DNA of 64,000 bases, taken from positions 6,729,821 through 6,793,820 of the forward strand of contig JAJEKV010000057.1 in the NCBI GenBank assembly GCA_021234155.1, written 5' to 3'. Shown in pieces: positions 50,490 to 61,796 of the stretch. The DNA comes from Isoetes taiwanensis (taxonomy: Eukaryota > Streptophyta > Lycopodiopsida > Isoetales > Isoetaceae). The position numbers and the translations under genes are program-made. The notes beneath the pieces are model-generated. The model was not told where the DNA came from. It saw only the letters and a program-made list of their open reading frames with translations, and did no database searches. Positions within the stretch are counted from its first letter, which is position 1, and each line of letters starts with the position of its first letter.

Positions 50490-52717
50490 GTCCTCCATGT
50501 TTTTCTCACTAATTATCTTTCTGATCATGCATTCATGGTGTTTTCTAGCTCATTGTTATGTTAAATGGTTGCTCCTTTACCCATCTCATTTCCCCTCGGT
50601 TAAGATCTATCATTAATAGTCTCAGCTAATGTTAATTGTCTATTCCAGTAGCTACTCTTGTTACTGCTTGGCATAGTATTGGTATTTGTTAAGCAGGATC
50701 CTACTGATTAGATCTGATATTAATTGACTAGACTATCAATGTGTTATAATATTTAGTGGCAATTGGCACTCGTTTGTTGGAGTTCTTTTCTTCATTCTAT
50801 AGCTTAGCAATTTACTCATTCTACTTGGTATATTTTGATTATTAAATCTAATGAACGGGTAAAGGGCCGAAAGGCCAAGGTTGCTCATAGCTTACCTGCT
50901 AGCATAGGCATTTTTACCCTTCTCAGGCTAATAAGTGCTTTTTTGCTGCAGGTAACCGAGCTCCTTCTCTCGTACTTGGTTTTGATTACTGCATTTGTGC
51001 TTTCTTGTGGATGATGCACTATATGAGCTATTAGTTTCGATTTCTGTTCCTGAAATATGGTAAGCTGATTTTTCTGTTCAAATGAGTATGATCAGCTGGT
51101 CGATCAATAAAACTATGGTACTCTCGATATTTTAAACTCTCAGTTTTTTCCAATTTATTTGGTCATTCAACAGACTTTGGATATGGAGCTCTGATTTATT
51201 TAGTTCCTTGTTTCTGGTTCCTTTAATAATATTTGGTCTATTTTCAATCTATCTTGTATAATTCTTGCTTTTGGTATATTTCTTTACTGTTAAAATTGGT
51301 ATACTGCTTGATCCTTTCGAATTGTCCTTTACTGGTAAAATTGGTATACTGCTTGTCCCTTTCGAATGTCCTTCTCTCGAACTCCCCGCTTATAAGTGGA
51401 ATATTGTGATGGCATGGAAGCATCTACCATAAGCAGAATCTTATTATTGCTGTGTGTCAAGTTTTTTGCACTCCCCTTTGTTTTATAACATGTTTAGCCT
51501 TTTTCCAATGCATTGTTTATTTTCATAACCATGGCAATTCCATTGATCCGATCCCTTTCTTATGAAGTCTCAGATATGCCTTATTGTTTATCCTTAGATA
51601 GGCTTAAAATATGATACATATTATATGTTTTAAAGCATCACACAAAAACCTTATGGGAACATACATGTCTTAAATTAATTATTCTGCATTTTTACGTGTC
51701 CTCATTATATTGATCCTTTTTACATCTACCTTTTTCTTGGTGAAGCATTTATTCTGGATTAGACACTGGCTATTTGTGCATTATTTAAAGATCTTAATAT
51801 AGATTTTTCTTATGTTTTTTCTTATGGTTCATTCTTTATTCTTTATTATTCTTCTTGTCCTTTGAACTTGAGATTTGTATGGTTTGTCCTTTTCCTAGTA
51901 GTGCTGAATTTTTATGTCTATTTAATTCTTTCACTCGTTAATTCTTCTACTAAGGATTCTTATGACTTGGCTTGTAAAATTATGTGCTTCCTCTTGACAT
52001 TATCTTGGTGCTGGTAAAATGATAAATTGTTGATATTATTTGCTGGCTTTTTATTTGCTGGCTTTTCCTTGTTTACTGTTTTCTTTTCATGAATTATTTA
52101 TGCTACTATCCGATAAGAAGTTTTGTATTTCATTGTTTAGTATTTCGTTTAAGATGATCCAAAGTTTCTCTTATTGATTGATTCAATGATTCCTTTGTGT
52201 TAAGGCTGCACAATAGATATGAACTTCTTACTTCTTTCTTCCTTAAACCATGTAATCTATTTACATATCTTGTACCTTAGACGATGTTACGAATCTTTAG
52301 TATGTAATATGAGCCACTTATGGAAGGCATTTTTAGCATTTTTTAACGGTATGTTGAGTTCCTTAAAATATGTTGGCATTTTCCTTTTTTTTGGGTTGTA
52401 CTTCTGTTCATTAAAGCTTTGTTTTAATAAGTTTTTGTTGATTGTTCCAATAATGTTTGTCTCTAAAGCCTCCCTTCTTAGGGCCAGATAAGTCCAGCAT
52501 TCTCAATCTAGTTAGTCTTGAAGTGCTTGGATGTCTACTAGTCACACGGACCAGTTTAGGCCAGTCTATATAATACACGATTTCTGGTCACTGGTTTTAC
52601 CAGTGTGGGCTTTAGAGATTTAACATTACTTATGTCTTTAGAGATTTAACATTACTTATGTCTTTTGACTTTTTTTACTTTCTGCACCTTTATTATTTTC
52701 TGACTATATTTGTGCAG
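50490..52717 (+). other. Presumed 2.2-kb intron of F2 ORF1
   Basis: GTCCTC...TTTGTGCAG, phase 0. T-rich, no conserved coding sequence. The point where F3 breaks off (TCTATATA, F2 position ~52565-52571) lies within it. If real, an intron in an element with RT implies transposition without complete loss of introns, a property described for Penelope-like elements, or recent spread by segmental duplication. Confidence 0.55.
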
Positions 52718-54277
52718 GAGGGGGCATCCTTCAAAAACAATACTCCCATTATGGATATGAACGTACAACAAACCAATTATCAGAATGACAATGATAACAG
52801 ACCAGGTTGGCTACCGGAACTTTCCAGACTTGGTTATACTGCTGCAGGGATTCTTGCTCCAAATAAAGCCGTGCAAACTGTGATGGCGTGCATTAGGATG
52901 CCTGAAATTCATAATGAGCTTATTAACATGGAAAGCGCCCTTGTTGAAGGAGAAATCTCTGTGGTTCTGTTTTTGGGCTTTAATGGGATGCTGGATCTCG
53001 TTTCTAGTTTCAAGAAAGCTGACTTTGATACCTGCCGTAGCCTGATTATGGAAGCATTCAGTAAACTCCCTGGAGTACATATCAAAGCCGATTATGATGA
53101 CCTTCAAGATATGCTGGCTTTCCTGAAAGGATTAAAGGCTTTGGAGGACCAGAATTCCCTTAAGAACACCTTTGTTCCTAATGCTGTTGTCAACCCTGAA
53201 AAATCTGAGGACAATATCCCTGTAAACATGGATAATTGCCTTTTTGACATGGATGGAGCTGAGGATGTTGGCATCTTTGGTAATGCTAATGCAGACGTGG
53301 TTGAGCAGCCTTCTGATAATGAAGAAAGTAAGATCAGAGATACCCTTGATAAGTATAGTATTAAGGAACTTAATTTCTTCAATTGTGGAGGCTTTCCAAT
53401 AATGTCCAATAGGAATGTGGAAATTCATGGCGAACAGTTTGAACAATGTCTATGGTCTAGCAAGAATCTGGGAATTATAGCCCCAATCAGCAAAAGTTCC
53501 TGGATCAAGTTGGCAAGGCTTGATGTGAATGAGGTACAGAAAGCAGAGTCTGATGCTTTTGCTTTTATTAAACGTATTAGGAAGATTGATCCTAAACTGC
53601 CTTTTGGTTTTAACCTTCTGGGGAGAACGTGTAAAGTTGGCTCTAGTCTATATGTAGGACAAAAGGGTCATATGGCTAAGGTGGAAGAATTGAGGATTGA
53701 CTTTTACCTCAAACGTATATGGCGCACTTATTGCCCTTTTTTCAAATGTGATTGCGACAAAATCATTGATGATAAATGTCCAGATAACATCATCTGGTTT
53801 GACCATTTGATATGGTTCATGCTCAACAACCTGGAGAAGATCTGGCCTGATAAATCTATACAAATGAGGTTTGCTATGCTTTCCAATTTTCTGGCTTCTG
53901 AGCCAATCAAAGGTGTTGTTCTCTCTTACATAGGTTATCTGGCCTTAAGGGATACTATGATTGCTATGACGCACAAACTGGCTGAAAATCCCAAGACTAA
54001 TCTCAAGAACGAGTTTGGAGGTTCAAAAGCGGTGGACATTATAGAAAAGACCATTAGGTCTAAAAAGTTTCTTATCGAACATCAACATGACAATAGCAGC
54101 ATGGGATACGCTGCTAAGAGAAGGAATCAACCAAACACTGCTACTGCTAGGGGGATTCTCAGGCCTCCAAAACTGGCAAAATTCATGCAGGATGCAAATA
54201 ATAGTGGAGCTATTCCTAATGCGACTTCTGGAGCAATCAGTTATGGTGGAGTCTCCTCCAAAAATTCAAATAGGTAA
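52718..54277 (+). CDS. F2 ORF1 exon 2, unknown function
   Basis: 519 codons from EGASFKNN to TAA 54275-54277. Intact; with exon 1 it would make a 623-residue protein. Same features as F1: acidic centre, a cluster CPFFKCDCDKIIDDKC at about residue 335 of the exon, a repeated WF-LIWF aromatic segment after it, and a basic tail ending SSKNSNR. The last codons contain AG/GTAAAA, a possible second donor toward the RT exon. Two diverged copies both remain open, which suggests they were under coding constraint until recently. No known domain is recognised. Confidence 0.7.
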   Translation, partial: EGASFKNNTPIMDMNVQQTNYQNDNDNRPGWLPELSRLGYTAAGILAPNKAVQTVMACIRMPEIHNELINMESALVEGEISVVLFLGFNGMLDLVSSFKKADFDTCRSLIMEAFSKLPGVHIKADYDDLQDMLAFLKGLKALEDQNSLKNTFVPNAVVNPEKSEDNIPVNMDNCLFDMDGAEDVGIFGNANADVVEQPSDNEESKIRDTLDKYSIKELNFFNCGGFPIMSNRNVEIHGEQFEQCLWSSKNLGIIAPISKSSWIKLARLDVNEVQKAESDAFAFIKRIRKIDPKLPFGFNLLGRTCKVGSSLYVGQKGHMAKVEELRIDFYLKRIWRTYCPFFKCDCDKIIDDKCPDNIIWFDHLIWFMLNNLEKIWPDKSIQMRFAMLSNFLASEPIKGVVLSYIGYLALRDTMIAMTHKLAENPKTNLKNEFGGSKAVDIIEKTIRSKKFLIEHQHDNSSMGYAAKRRNQPNTATARGILRPPKLAKFMQDANNSGAIPNATSGAISYGGVSSKNSNR

Positions 54278-54431
54278 AAATTCAAATAGGTAAAATTACA
54301 ACATGTTTAAATATTTTCTTATATGTTTTTTCCTATGAATGTCTATGTATGCTTGATTGTGAATGCATAGCATACCTGGGCCTTAGTGCCAATTATCATG
54401 GGCTGGTCCCATTTTTTTACTGGCCGAATAA

Positions 54432-56447
54432 TTTGTTATCTGGGATATACAACAGAAAAAAAGAAGAGTCATATTCTCAAGGATTGACGGAAGACTCAAC
54501 TTGAAAGTTATCAGGGAAAAGTTGGATAAAAAATATGTGCATCTCACATATTTTTCAAAGGTTATTGATAAGATCAACTACTCTAACGTCTTCAAGATAG
54601 TCCTGGACAGATTCTTTGGATCTCTTGGCATCGAAATTTGGGAGAGCACTACATTTGGATGGAGATATTCTCCCAATCTTAGAGACCTTTGTTACAAACC
54701 TAAAGCTATTTTTGTTGATTCCCCTGCCCCTGTCTGCCCCTGCAACATTCCCAGACTTAAAAAATTTGTGGATCCTGATATAGGGCATGTTAGAACCACG
54801 GACATGAATATTATTCATAGCAAAGGCCTGAGAAACATGTTTAAACTGGGTCTCAACTTCATCCCTGATTTTCCCTTTACTCTTGAACATTTTAAGCTTG
54901 AAATTGCACGGACCATTGAACAGTTCTTTCTGGCTCACAGATTCGCCTTAAGTGATATAGATGTATCTCTCATTGACCAGTGCAAACAAGTGCTAAGGAA
55001 GGAACTAAAGGTTCTGGCTAAAGGCTTTATTAATAGCAATTCTGGAGCATGTAAGAAATTCTTAATTATGGATGACTCCGTTGTTAAAAACTTGGACTGG
55101 CTCTGCTATAATCTTTACGTTGCAGGAGTTGATAAGGCAGCCAATAACCCTGCATTTATATGTCCAAAACATATTTGTGATGAAGCAAAAAAGAGACTAA
55201 GTAGTAAGGATTTTGAACCATGTCTCCTTGATCAACCAGACCTGATTGTACAGATTAATTCAGAAATAGAGACATTACTGGGTGATGGACATATTTCAAG
55301 CATGGAATTACCATACCTTCTAGGTATCTTTAAAGCGCATAAGAAGGAATATCGCTGGATTACCAATGCACATGATTCCATTTTCTCTATACCTGCTTCA
55401 ATTGTTTCTGCTGGTTTAAATCTTATGTTGGAAGCATGGCACACTATATGTTATGACAAATGTAGGGCAGCTAATGTTCTGCAATTGAACAGAATAAAGG
55501 CTTCTTGGGTCATTTCGTCTATCTATGAAGTGGTATGTAACTTACCTCCTAAAATTAATGATGTGTTTGTAGCTGACATAACGAAATGTTATGAGAATAT
55601 TCCGCTCAACGGAATTCATGGAATCAGCACAGTTATGAGTGACATCATTAACCTGGTCTGGAATTATAAGAAGTCAGTTCATTCTGCATATGATCTGTGG
55701 TACAGAATTACAGATAACTCTAAAGTCTTCTTGGAGTGGAAATACAGGATTCCTGATGGCGGTACTTGGATCAGATTGGGTAAGGACAAGTTTATTGAAC
55801 TTAATATCTGGCTTTTAAATAATTGCTATCTTTCTATGAGTAATGGAATCTGGAGACAGACAACATGAATCCCTATGGGCTTCGCCTCAAGCCCTGGATG
55901 GTGTAATCTTTATCTAGCTTGGTTTGAACTCAGTTTTGTCACCAATTTGATTGGTTTAGGCATGCTCAAGGAAGCTGCGGCTTTTAGACACACTTTCAGA
56001 TATATGGATGATCTGCTCAGCCTGAATAATCCAAAAATCAGAGAATTTATTGGAATTTTACATTGTCCTACAGGTATTACTATCTATAATCTCAATCACT
56101 TAGTCATTAAAGATGAAACATTATACTGTAAAAAGAACACAGACATTGGTAAATCTGCCAATTTTCTCAATATGTGTATTGATATTCAGAAGCATCATCT
56201 CGGAATATACAGTACTTACAGATATGATAAAAGGGATATGCTCCCTTTTCAGGCTCTCAGATTCATACATGCCAGTTCGTGTAGACCATACCTCATGGCC
56301 TGCAATATTATTATTTCGCAGGTGCAACCTTACCTTTATGTTCATAGCAACCCTATTGCAGCTGCGAAAGACCGCTACGGACTGATTAATGCCTTCATAG
56401 GAAAGGGTTTCAAAAAGAGGATGTATGGTACAAAGTACTTAGGGTAG
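54432..56447 (+). pseudogene. F2 reverse transcriptase, Penelope-like motifs, one TGA
   Basis: Open from 54432 (first codon after an in-frame TAA) except for TGA 55866-55868. Codon numbers from 54432: fingers-region motif LGIFKAHKKEYRWITNAHDS near 300, motif A DITKCYENIP with catalytic Asp at 382, motif B (TGA)IPMGFASSPGWCNLYL at 479, motif C YMDD at 524-527, SANFLNMCIDI after it. The NIP following motif A and K-HK motif upstream recall Penelope-like RTs (LYTNIP, PKIHK). The TGA occupies the conserved Gly of GIPMG. No ATG occurs in the first ~130 codons, so the RT is probably joined to ORF1 by splicing, readthrough or frameshift. The C-terminus is shifted near 56405 compared with F1 (CAG lost). 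Confidence 0.8.
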
Positions 56448-56554
56448 TCCATGTGAGGACTTCCTGTGGCTCAATTATGACATAAACATACTGATTTCGG
56501 AACTACTCAAATACAGGTATCTCTTATTTAAATCTGTTTATTTTTTAGTTGGCA

Positions 56555-56584
56555 GGGAGGGTCCCTAGGCAGAGGGACCCTCCC
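56555..56584 (+). terminator. F2 3' hairpin, perfect 12-bp stem
   Basis: Same GGGAGGGTCCCT / AGGCAG / AGGGACCCTCCC hairpin as F1, about 55 bases before the unit end. Sequence between hairpin and TA tract differs slightly from F1 at CTG/CCGG sites. Confidence 0.8.
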
Positions 56585-56637
56585 GTCCTTTTGCTTACAA
56601 TTAGGGACCTTTCTCCTTCCTTCCCAGTAGGGAGGGG

Positions 56638-56650
56638 ATATATATATATA
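56638..56650. repeat. TA joint F2/F3
   Basis: GGAGGGG-ATATATATATATA-CATGTGACTAGG. Confidence 0.9.
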
Positions 56651-57802
56651 CATGTGACTAGGATTTGCCTAATTTTGGTCTCACTTATCTTATTGGCTAG
56701 TCCGCCAAGCTCAAGTAAAAAAGTTATGATGTGGTTCCCCGGATTGGATTCCCCGATCCGCTTATGCTCTCCCAGCTTTTGACCTTTACATTATTCACAT
56801 GATGGTGTAAAGGGATTTGGTGTCGAATAAAATTGCCTTAGTTATGGTATTTCTAACATTTCAAATATCCATGCATATACACCTGCTTAGATCACATGCT
56901 TTGTTGTTTATTTAGTTGTACAATGGCCCTATGTTTGGATATAACTTTATCCTATGGTCTTTCCCTTGATCCCCTTGCCCGGTTAAACTTGCGAAAGCTA
57001 TTGTCCGTAAGTACGACCCCTATGTGCCATGGGTCAGTAAACTTGCAAATGGCCCCCGACCTTGTCTTGATTACAATTTATACCCTTTATACCCTTTAAC
57101 ACTATCTTCCTAAATTTCTCTACGATATCTAAGGGCATTGTGTCCGGTGGCACACCTTTAAGCCTTTTCTCGGTATATATAACTAATATCCAACATCTCT
57201 TTTACTAACATGATGATTTATCTCTCCGAAAAAGGACTTAATCTAAAAGACAAAATATTTCGGCTTCTCGGGTGTAAGTGGTCAGGCTTATTTACATTGC
57301 AATCAATTGGTCATAGGTTATTATCCTAACTAACCCCTAAGGTTGCTAGTGAACATTTGTAAGTCTTTTCTATGCACCTAAGCTTGACCCATGGTGCACT
57401 TACATCATTACATTACCTTTGTAATTTAATTTTTTTCATTATTCATCGGGCTTAAATTCATTTCATTTGCCGTGGGCTAACCCTAATGTAGTCGCGGGCT
57501 AACCCTAATGTTCACTTGAGAAAACATGACCTAAGTTTACTCCCCGTGTTGGCGGCTTGTACCGATTACCGTCTCTCCTTCTTGGAGATCTACAAATGAA
57601 TGGCACACCTACGGAAGGGCTTGGGTCGCCATGCCCTCTCGCCGTGTTGACGATCGGATTAAGGCATTTGCTTAAAGGTTCTTGTAAAATGCTGAATAAT
57701 CTAAGTTTAGGGCTCTATAATCTGATATGGCCAAGCAAGAGGCCACTATGGAAGCATTATGATCTATAAATACAGTATGAGATCATTCTAACCGAGGCAC
57801 GC

Positions 57803-58116
57803 AATGAGCAAAGCGGTGTAGACCTAAGGTGCAACCAACAAGGGCCAAACCAGTCCAAGCTAATTGAATTTTTGAGAAAGCATGGCCTCGAACATGATGG
57901 GACCACGACCCACTAAAACGTCAACTATTGGAATTATGTAGGCAGCATGGGCTGGATCCCAACAGAGATAAGAATGATCCAGGGATCAAGAAGTTCATTC
58001 CAGCTATGGCCCCCTGCAGCAGCAGTGTTAAAATTGTAGAGCAGCCTCCTCAGATCCCTGAAATTGTTGCCCTTTCTGAGGAAGAAGACTCAGAAGAGGA
58101 CATTCTACTGAATCAG
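57803..58116 (+). pseudogene. F3 ORF1 exon 1, damaged
   Basis: The ATG is kept, but TAG follows after five codons (AAAGCGGTGTAG where F2 has AAAGCAGGTAGA). The frame is regained and from 57928 matches F2 (ELCRQHGLDPNRDKND to DILLNQ). All differences sit at former CAG/CTG/CCGG positions. No exon 2 follows in this unit. Confidence 0.65.
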
Positions 58117-60092
58117 GTCCTCCATGTTTTTCTCACTAATTATCTTTCTGATCATGCATTCATGGTGTTTTCTAGCTCATTGTTATGTTAAATGGTTGCT
58201 CCTTTACCCATCTCATTTCCCCTGGTTAAGATCTATCATTAATAGTCTCAAATTAATGTTAATTGTCTATTCCAAAGAGCTACTCTTGTTACATGCTTGG
58301 CATAGTATTGGTATTTGTTAAGCAGATCCCTCCGATTAGATCTGATATTAATTGACTAGACTATCAATGTGTTATAATATTTAGTGGCAATTGGCACTCG
58401 TTTGTTGGAGTTCTTTTCTTCATTCTATAGCTTAGCAATTTACTCATTCTACTTGGTATATTTTGATTATTAAATCTAATGAACGGGTAAAGGGCCGAAA
58501 GGCCAAGGTTGCTCATAGCTTACCTGCTAGCATAGGCATTTTTACCCTTCTCAGGCTAATAAGTGCTTTTTTGCTGCAGGTAACCGAGCTCCTTCTCTCG
58601 TACTTGGTTTTGATTACTGCATTTGTGCTTTCTTGTGGATGATGCACTATATGAGCTATTAGTTTCGATTTCTGTTCCTGAAATATGGTAAGCTGATTTT
58701 TCTGTTCAAATGAGTATGATCAGCTGGTCGATCAATAAAACTATGGTACTCTCGATATTTTAAACTCTCAGTTTTTTCCAATTTATTTGGTCATTCAACA
58801 GACTTTGGATATGGAGCTCTGATTTATTTAGTTCCTTGTTTCTGGTTCCTTTAATAATATTTGGTCTATTTTCAATCTATCTTGTATAATTCTTGCTTTT
58901 GGTATATTTCTTTACTGTTAAAATTGGTATACTGCTTGATCCTTTCGAATTGTCCTTTACTGGTAAAATTGGTATACTGCTTGTCCCTTTCGGAATGTCC
59001 TTCTCTGAACTCCTGTTTATAAGTGGAATATTGTGATGGCATGGAAGCATCTACCATAAGCAGAATCTTATTATTGCTGTGTGTCAAGTTTTTTGCACTC
59101 CCCTTTGTTTTATAACATGTTTAGCCTTTTTCCAATGCATTGTTTATTTTCATAACCATGGCAATTCCATTGATCCGATCCCTTTCTTATGAAGTCTCAG
59201 ATATGCCTTATTGTTTATCCTTAGATAGGCTTAAAATATGACACATATTATATGTTTTAAAGCATCACACAAAAACCTTATGGGAACATACATGTCTTAA
59301 ATTAATTATTCTGCATTTTTACGTGTCCTCATTATATTGATCCTTTTTACATCTACCTTTTTCTTGGTGAAGCATTTATTCTGGATTAGACACTGGCTAT
59401 TTGTGCATTATTTAAAGATCTTAATATAGATTTTTCTTATGTTTTTTCTTATGGTTCATTCTTTATTCTTTATTATTCTTCTTGTCCTTTGAACTTGAGA
59501 TTTGTATGGTTTGTCCTTTTCCTAGTAGTGCTGAATTTTTATGTCTATTTAATTCTTTCACTCGTTAATTCTTCTACTAAGGATTCTTATGACTTGGCTT
59601 GTAAAATTATGTGCTTCCTCTTGACATTATCTTGGTGCTGGTAAAATGATAAATTGTTGATATTATTTGCTGGCTTTTTATTTGCTGGCTTTTCCTTGTT
59701 TACTGTTTTCTTTTCATGAATTATTTATGCTACTATCCGATAAGAAGTTTTGTATTTCATTGTTTAGTATTTCGTTTAAGATGATCCAAAGTTTCTCTTA
59801 TTGATTGATTCAATGATTCCTTTGTGTTAAGGCTGCACAATAGATATGAACTTCTTACTTCTTTCTTCCTTAAACCATGTAATCTATTTACATATCTTGT
59901 ACCTTAGACGATGTTACGAATCTTTAGTATGTAATATGAGCCACTTATGGAAGGCATTTTTAGCATTTTTTAACGGTATGTTGAGTTCCTTAAAATATGT
60001 TGGCATTTTCCTTTTTTTTGGGTTGTACTTCTGTTCATTAAAGCTTTGTTTTAATAAGTTTTTGTTGATTGTTCCAATAATGTTTGTCTCTA

Positions 60093-60365
60093 GGGTAACT
60101 TTTTTATTGACCTACCCAGTTTTTTGACCATCACAGCACATATAAGCACCTTCACCAAATAATTTATGTCATCATCATTTGCATCACTAATATGCTCATT
60201 ATATCCTTTATATAATAGAAAACACTCATGATTTTTTGAAGGGCAATGAAGGGCTATGCAAGGGCAATGAAGGGCAGTTTGAAGGGCAATGAAGGGCAGT
60301 CAGCACCTGTGCAGCACATGTGTCGCCCACATGCTTTTTTGAGTATGTGAATTAAAAAACCACCC
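60093..60365. mobile_element. 273-bp MITE-like element with 4-bp target duplication
   Basis: Absent from the same place in F1 and F2. Flanked by TCTA on both sides (60089-60092 and 60366-60369). Ends are imperfect inverted repeats: GGGTAACTTTTTTATTGAC on the left versus GGGTGGTTTTTTAATTCAC as the reverse complement of the right (about 14 of 19). It has no coding capacity. It inserted after F3 formed or was present only in F3's source. Superfamily not assigned. Confidence 0.8.
60237..60300. repeat. Tandem GAAGGGCAATGAAGGGCAGT repeats in the MITE
   Basis: Three ~20-21-bp copies, the first with CTATGC in place of CAGTTT, followed by a short CAGCAC-rich stretch. Confidence 0.85.
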
Positions 60366-60470
60366 TCTAAAGCCTCCCTTCTTAGGGCCAGATAAGTCCA
60401 GCATTCTCAATCTAGTTAGTCTTGAAGTGCTTGGATGTCTACTAGTCACACGGACCAGTTTAGGCCAGTC

Positions 60471-60490
60471 TATATATATATATATATATA
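60471..60490. repeat. (TA)10 joint F3/U6
   Basis: GGCCAGTC-(TA)10-CAAGTTTTTATACTAT. Right of it is the inverted 3' end of a U-family unit. Confidence 0.95.
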
Positions 60491-61400
60491 CAAGTTTTTA
60501 TACTATCAACGGGTTTATGAGCTATGGTTTATAAAGACTTGGGAATAAACCCAAGCTTAAAAAGATCAGTATCTACAGTTGAGTGTCAAAAAATGTGTTT
60601 TTTAACGGTTGGCATAAAACAATGTAAATGTTTTATTTCTTTACAATCATCATAGATTGCATATTTTTTGTTGTTTCTACTCACTTAGAAACACTGCCAA
60701 GCATTGTCGCTCATTCTTTGATGAGATGTCTCAAAATCATCCAAAGCCAACCTTAACTATGCTGGGGGACACACAACTAAACAAAGGTCAAATAAGAAAT
60801 ACAATTAATTGAGGCTCTTATTCATGTTCTGATATAAAAATAGTTGAAAGATCTTGTATTGTTGACTCTGAACACAAAAGGCCACGTCCCTAAAATTGCA
60901 TTTGAAATGCCATTCGAGGCTTAACATTTATCCTCTGGCAACTTATTCTTAAAATAATTTGTAGCTCATCCATCTTATATCTTATAATGTTTTGTTTGGG
61001 TGTAACAATCCATAACAAACTACATACTGAAGAAATATTTTTCTACACACTCTACAGATTTGCCATATACACAATGCATGTGTTGCAACGTGAAAAACCG
61101 CCTTCATGTGACAACGCTCCTTTCATGTTGATATACTTGAGGGAATACCAAACAACAATCTAAATGACTGAGACTGAGCTATTGCATTGAACCTACCATC
61201 CATTGTGGGTTGTATCCAATGCACTTATCCGCATATAAGTTCGCACATGCACATACTACAAACTAGAGAGACTCGCATGCAAGGGGTTTATTGATATTGT
61301 GAAGGGAAGATGGTTTGTTAACAAAAATAATTTCACCGTTATAGAGTTCTCTGTGAAGAGTTTATGAAAGAAAGTTGATAGCTAAAGTTAACTTGGCGGC

Positions 61401-61492
61401 CAAAGTCATGTTGTCCACCCACGAAACTTCCTCTCATCTTGTTATTCAAAGTCATGTTGTCCACCCACGAAACTTCCTCTCATCTTGTTATT
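61401..61492. repeat. 46-bp tandem duplication
   Basis: CAAAGTCATGTTGTCCACCC and the following 26 bases are repeated exactly at 61401-61446 and 61447-61492. Confidence 0.9.
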
Positions 61493-61676
61493 CAATTCCT
61501 GAAGGCTTTATAAAACATGGATGTAGCATTGTTTTGCTACCTTGAAGGCAAAAACTTTTGAAATCAATTTGTCTTGTACGTTTACATAGTTGCAACAAAG
61601 CCACAACTATCATATCGACTAGACTATTACTTCTTTTGGAAGGAGTAACAAACCTACAAAACTACCCTTGACCTTT

Positions 61677-61796
61677 GTCCCCACAACCTTTGTGTACTCC
61701 CAAACCATTTGATCCACCCACCGAGAGTCTATACCCTAGTCCCCACAACCTTTGTGTATTCCCAAACCATTACCACCACAGAGAGCCTATACCCCT
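61677..61796. repeat. ~62-bp imperfect tandem duplication
   Basis: Both copies begin GTCCCCACAACCTTTGTGTA and end GAGAG(T/C)CTATACCC; starts at 61677 and 61739. Confidence 0.85.

Larger units (their letters stand above)
49022..56637 (+). mobile_element. F2: most intact retroelement unit
   Basis: About 7.6 kb, same layout as F1: leader (49022-50177, no gene), exon 1, intron, exon 2, RT, hairpin and TA tract. It has the best exon 1 and an RT frame interrupted by only one TGA before its frameshifted tail, so it is the reference copy for the family. The RT signature with NIP after motif A resembles Penelope-like elements, but no GIY-YIG endonuclease domain is seen in the visible frames. Confidence 0.8.
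56651..60470 (+). mobile_element. F3: 5' part of a third unit, cut off in the intron
   Basis: Matches F2 from 49022 to about 52571 and then passes into (TA)10. It thus lacks exon 2, RT and hairpin. The leader (56651-57802) is near-identical to F1 and F2 apart from many CAG/CTG to CCG/CGG-type differences. A 273-bp TIR element interrupts the intron. The break falls at a TATATA in the parent sequence, so it could reflect recombination between TA tracts, or a genuine element end (see U5 left edge). Confidence 0.75.
58117..60470 (+). other. F3 intron remnant
   Basis: Corresponds to the F2 intron up to its ~2080th base, with the TIR element at 60093-60365. No genes. Confidence 0.6.

Noticed and set aside
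41403-56637. LTR retrotransposon with F flanks as LTRs
   Set aside because: The repeated unit is the whole 7.6 kb element in tandem; there are no TG...CA ends, primer-binding site, protease, integrase or RNase H motifs.
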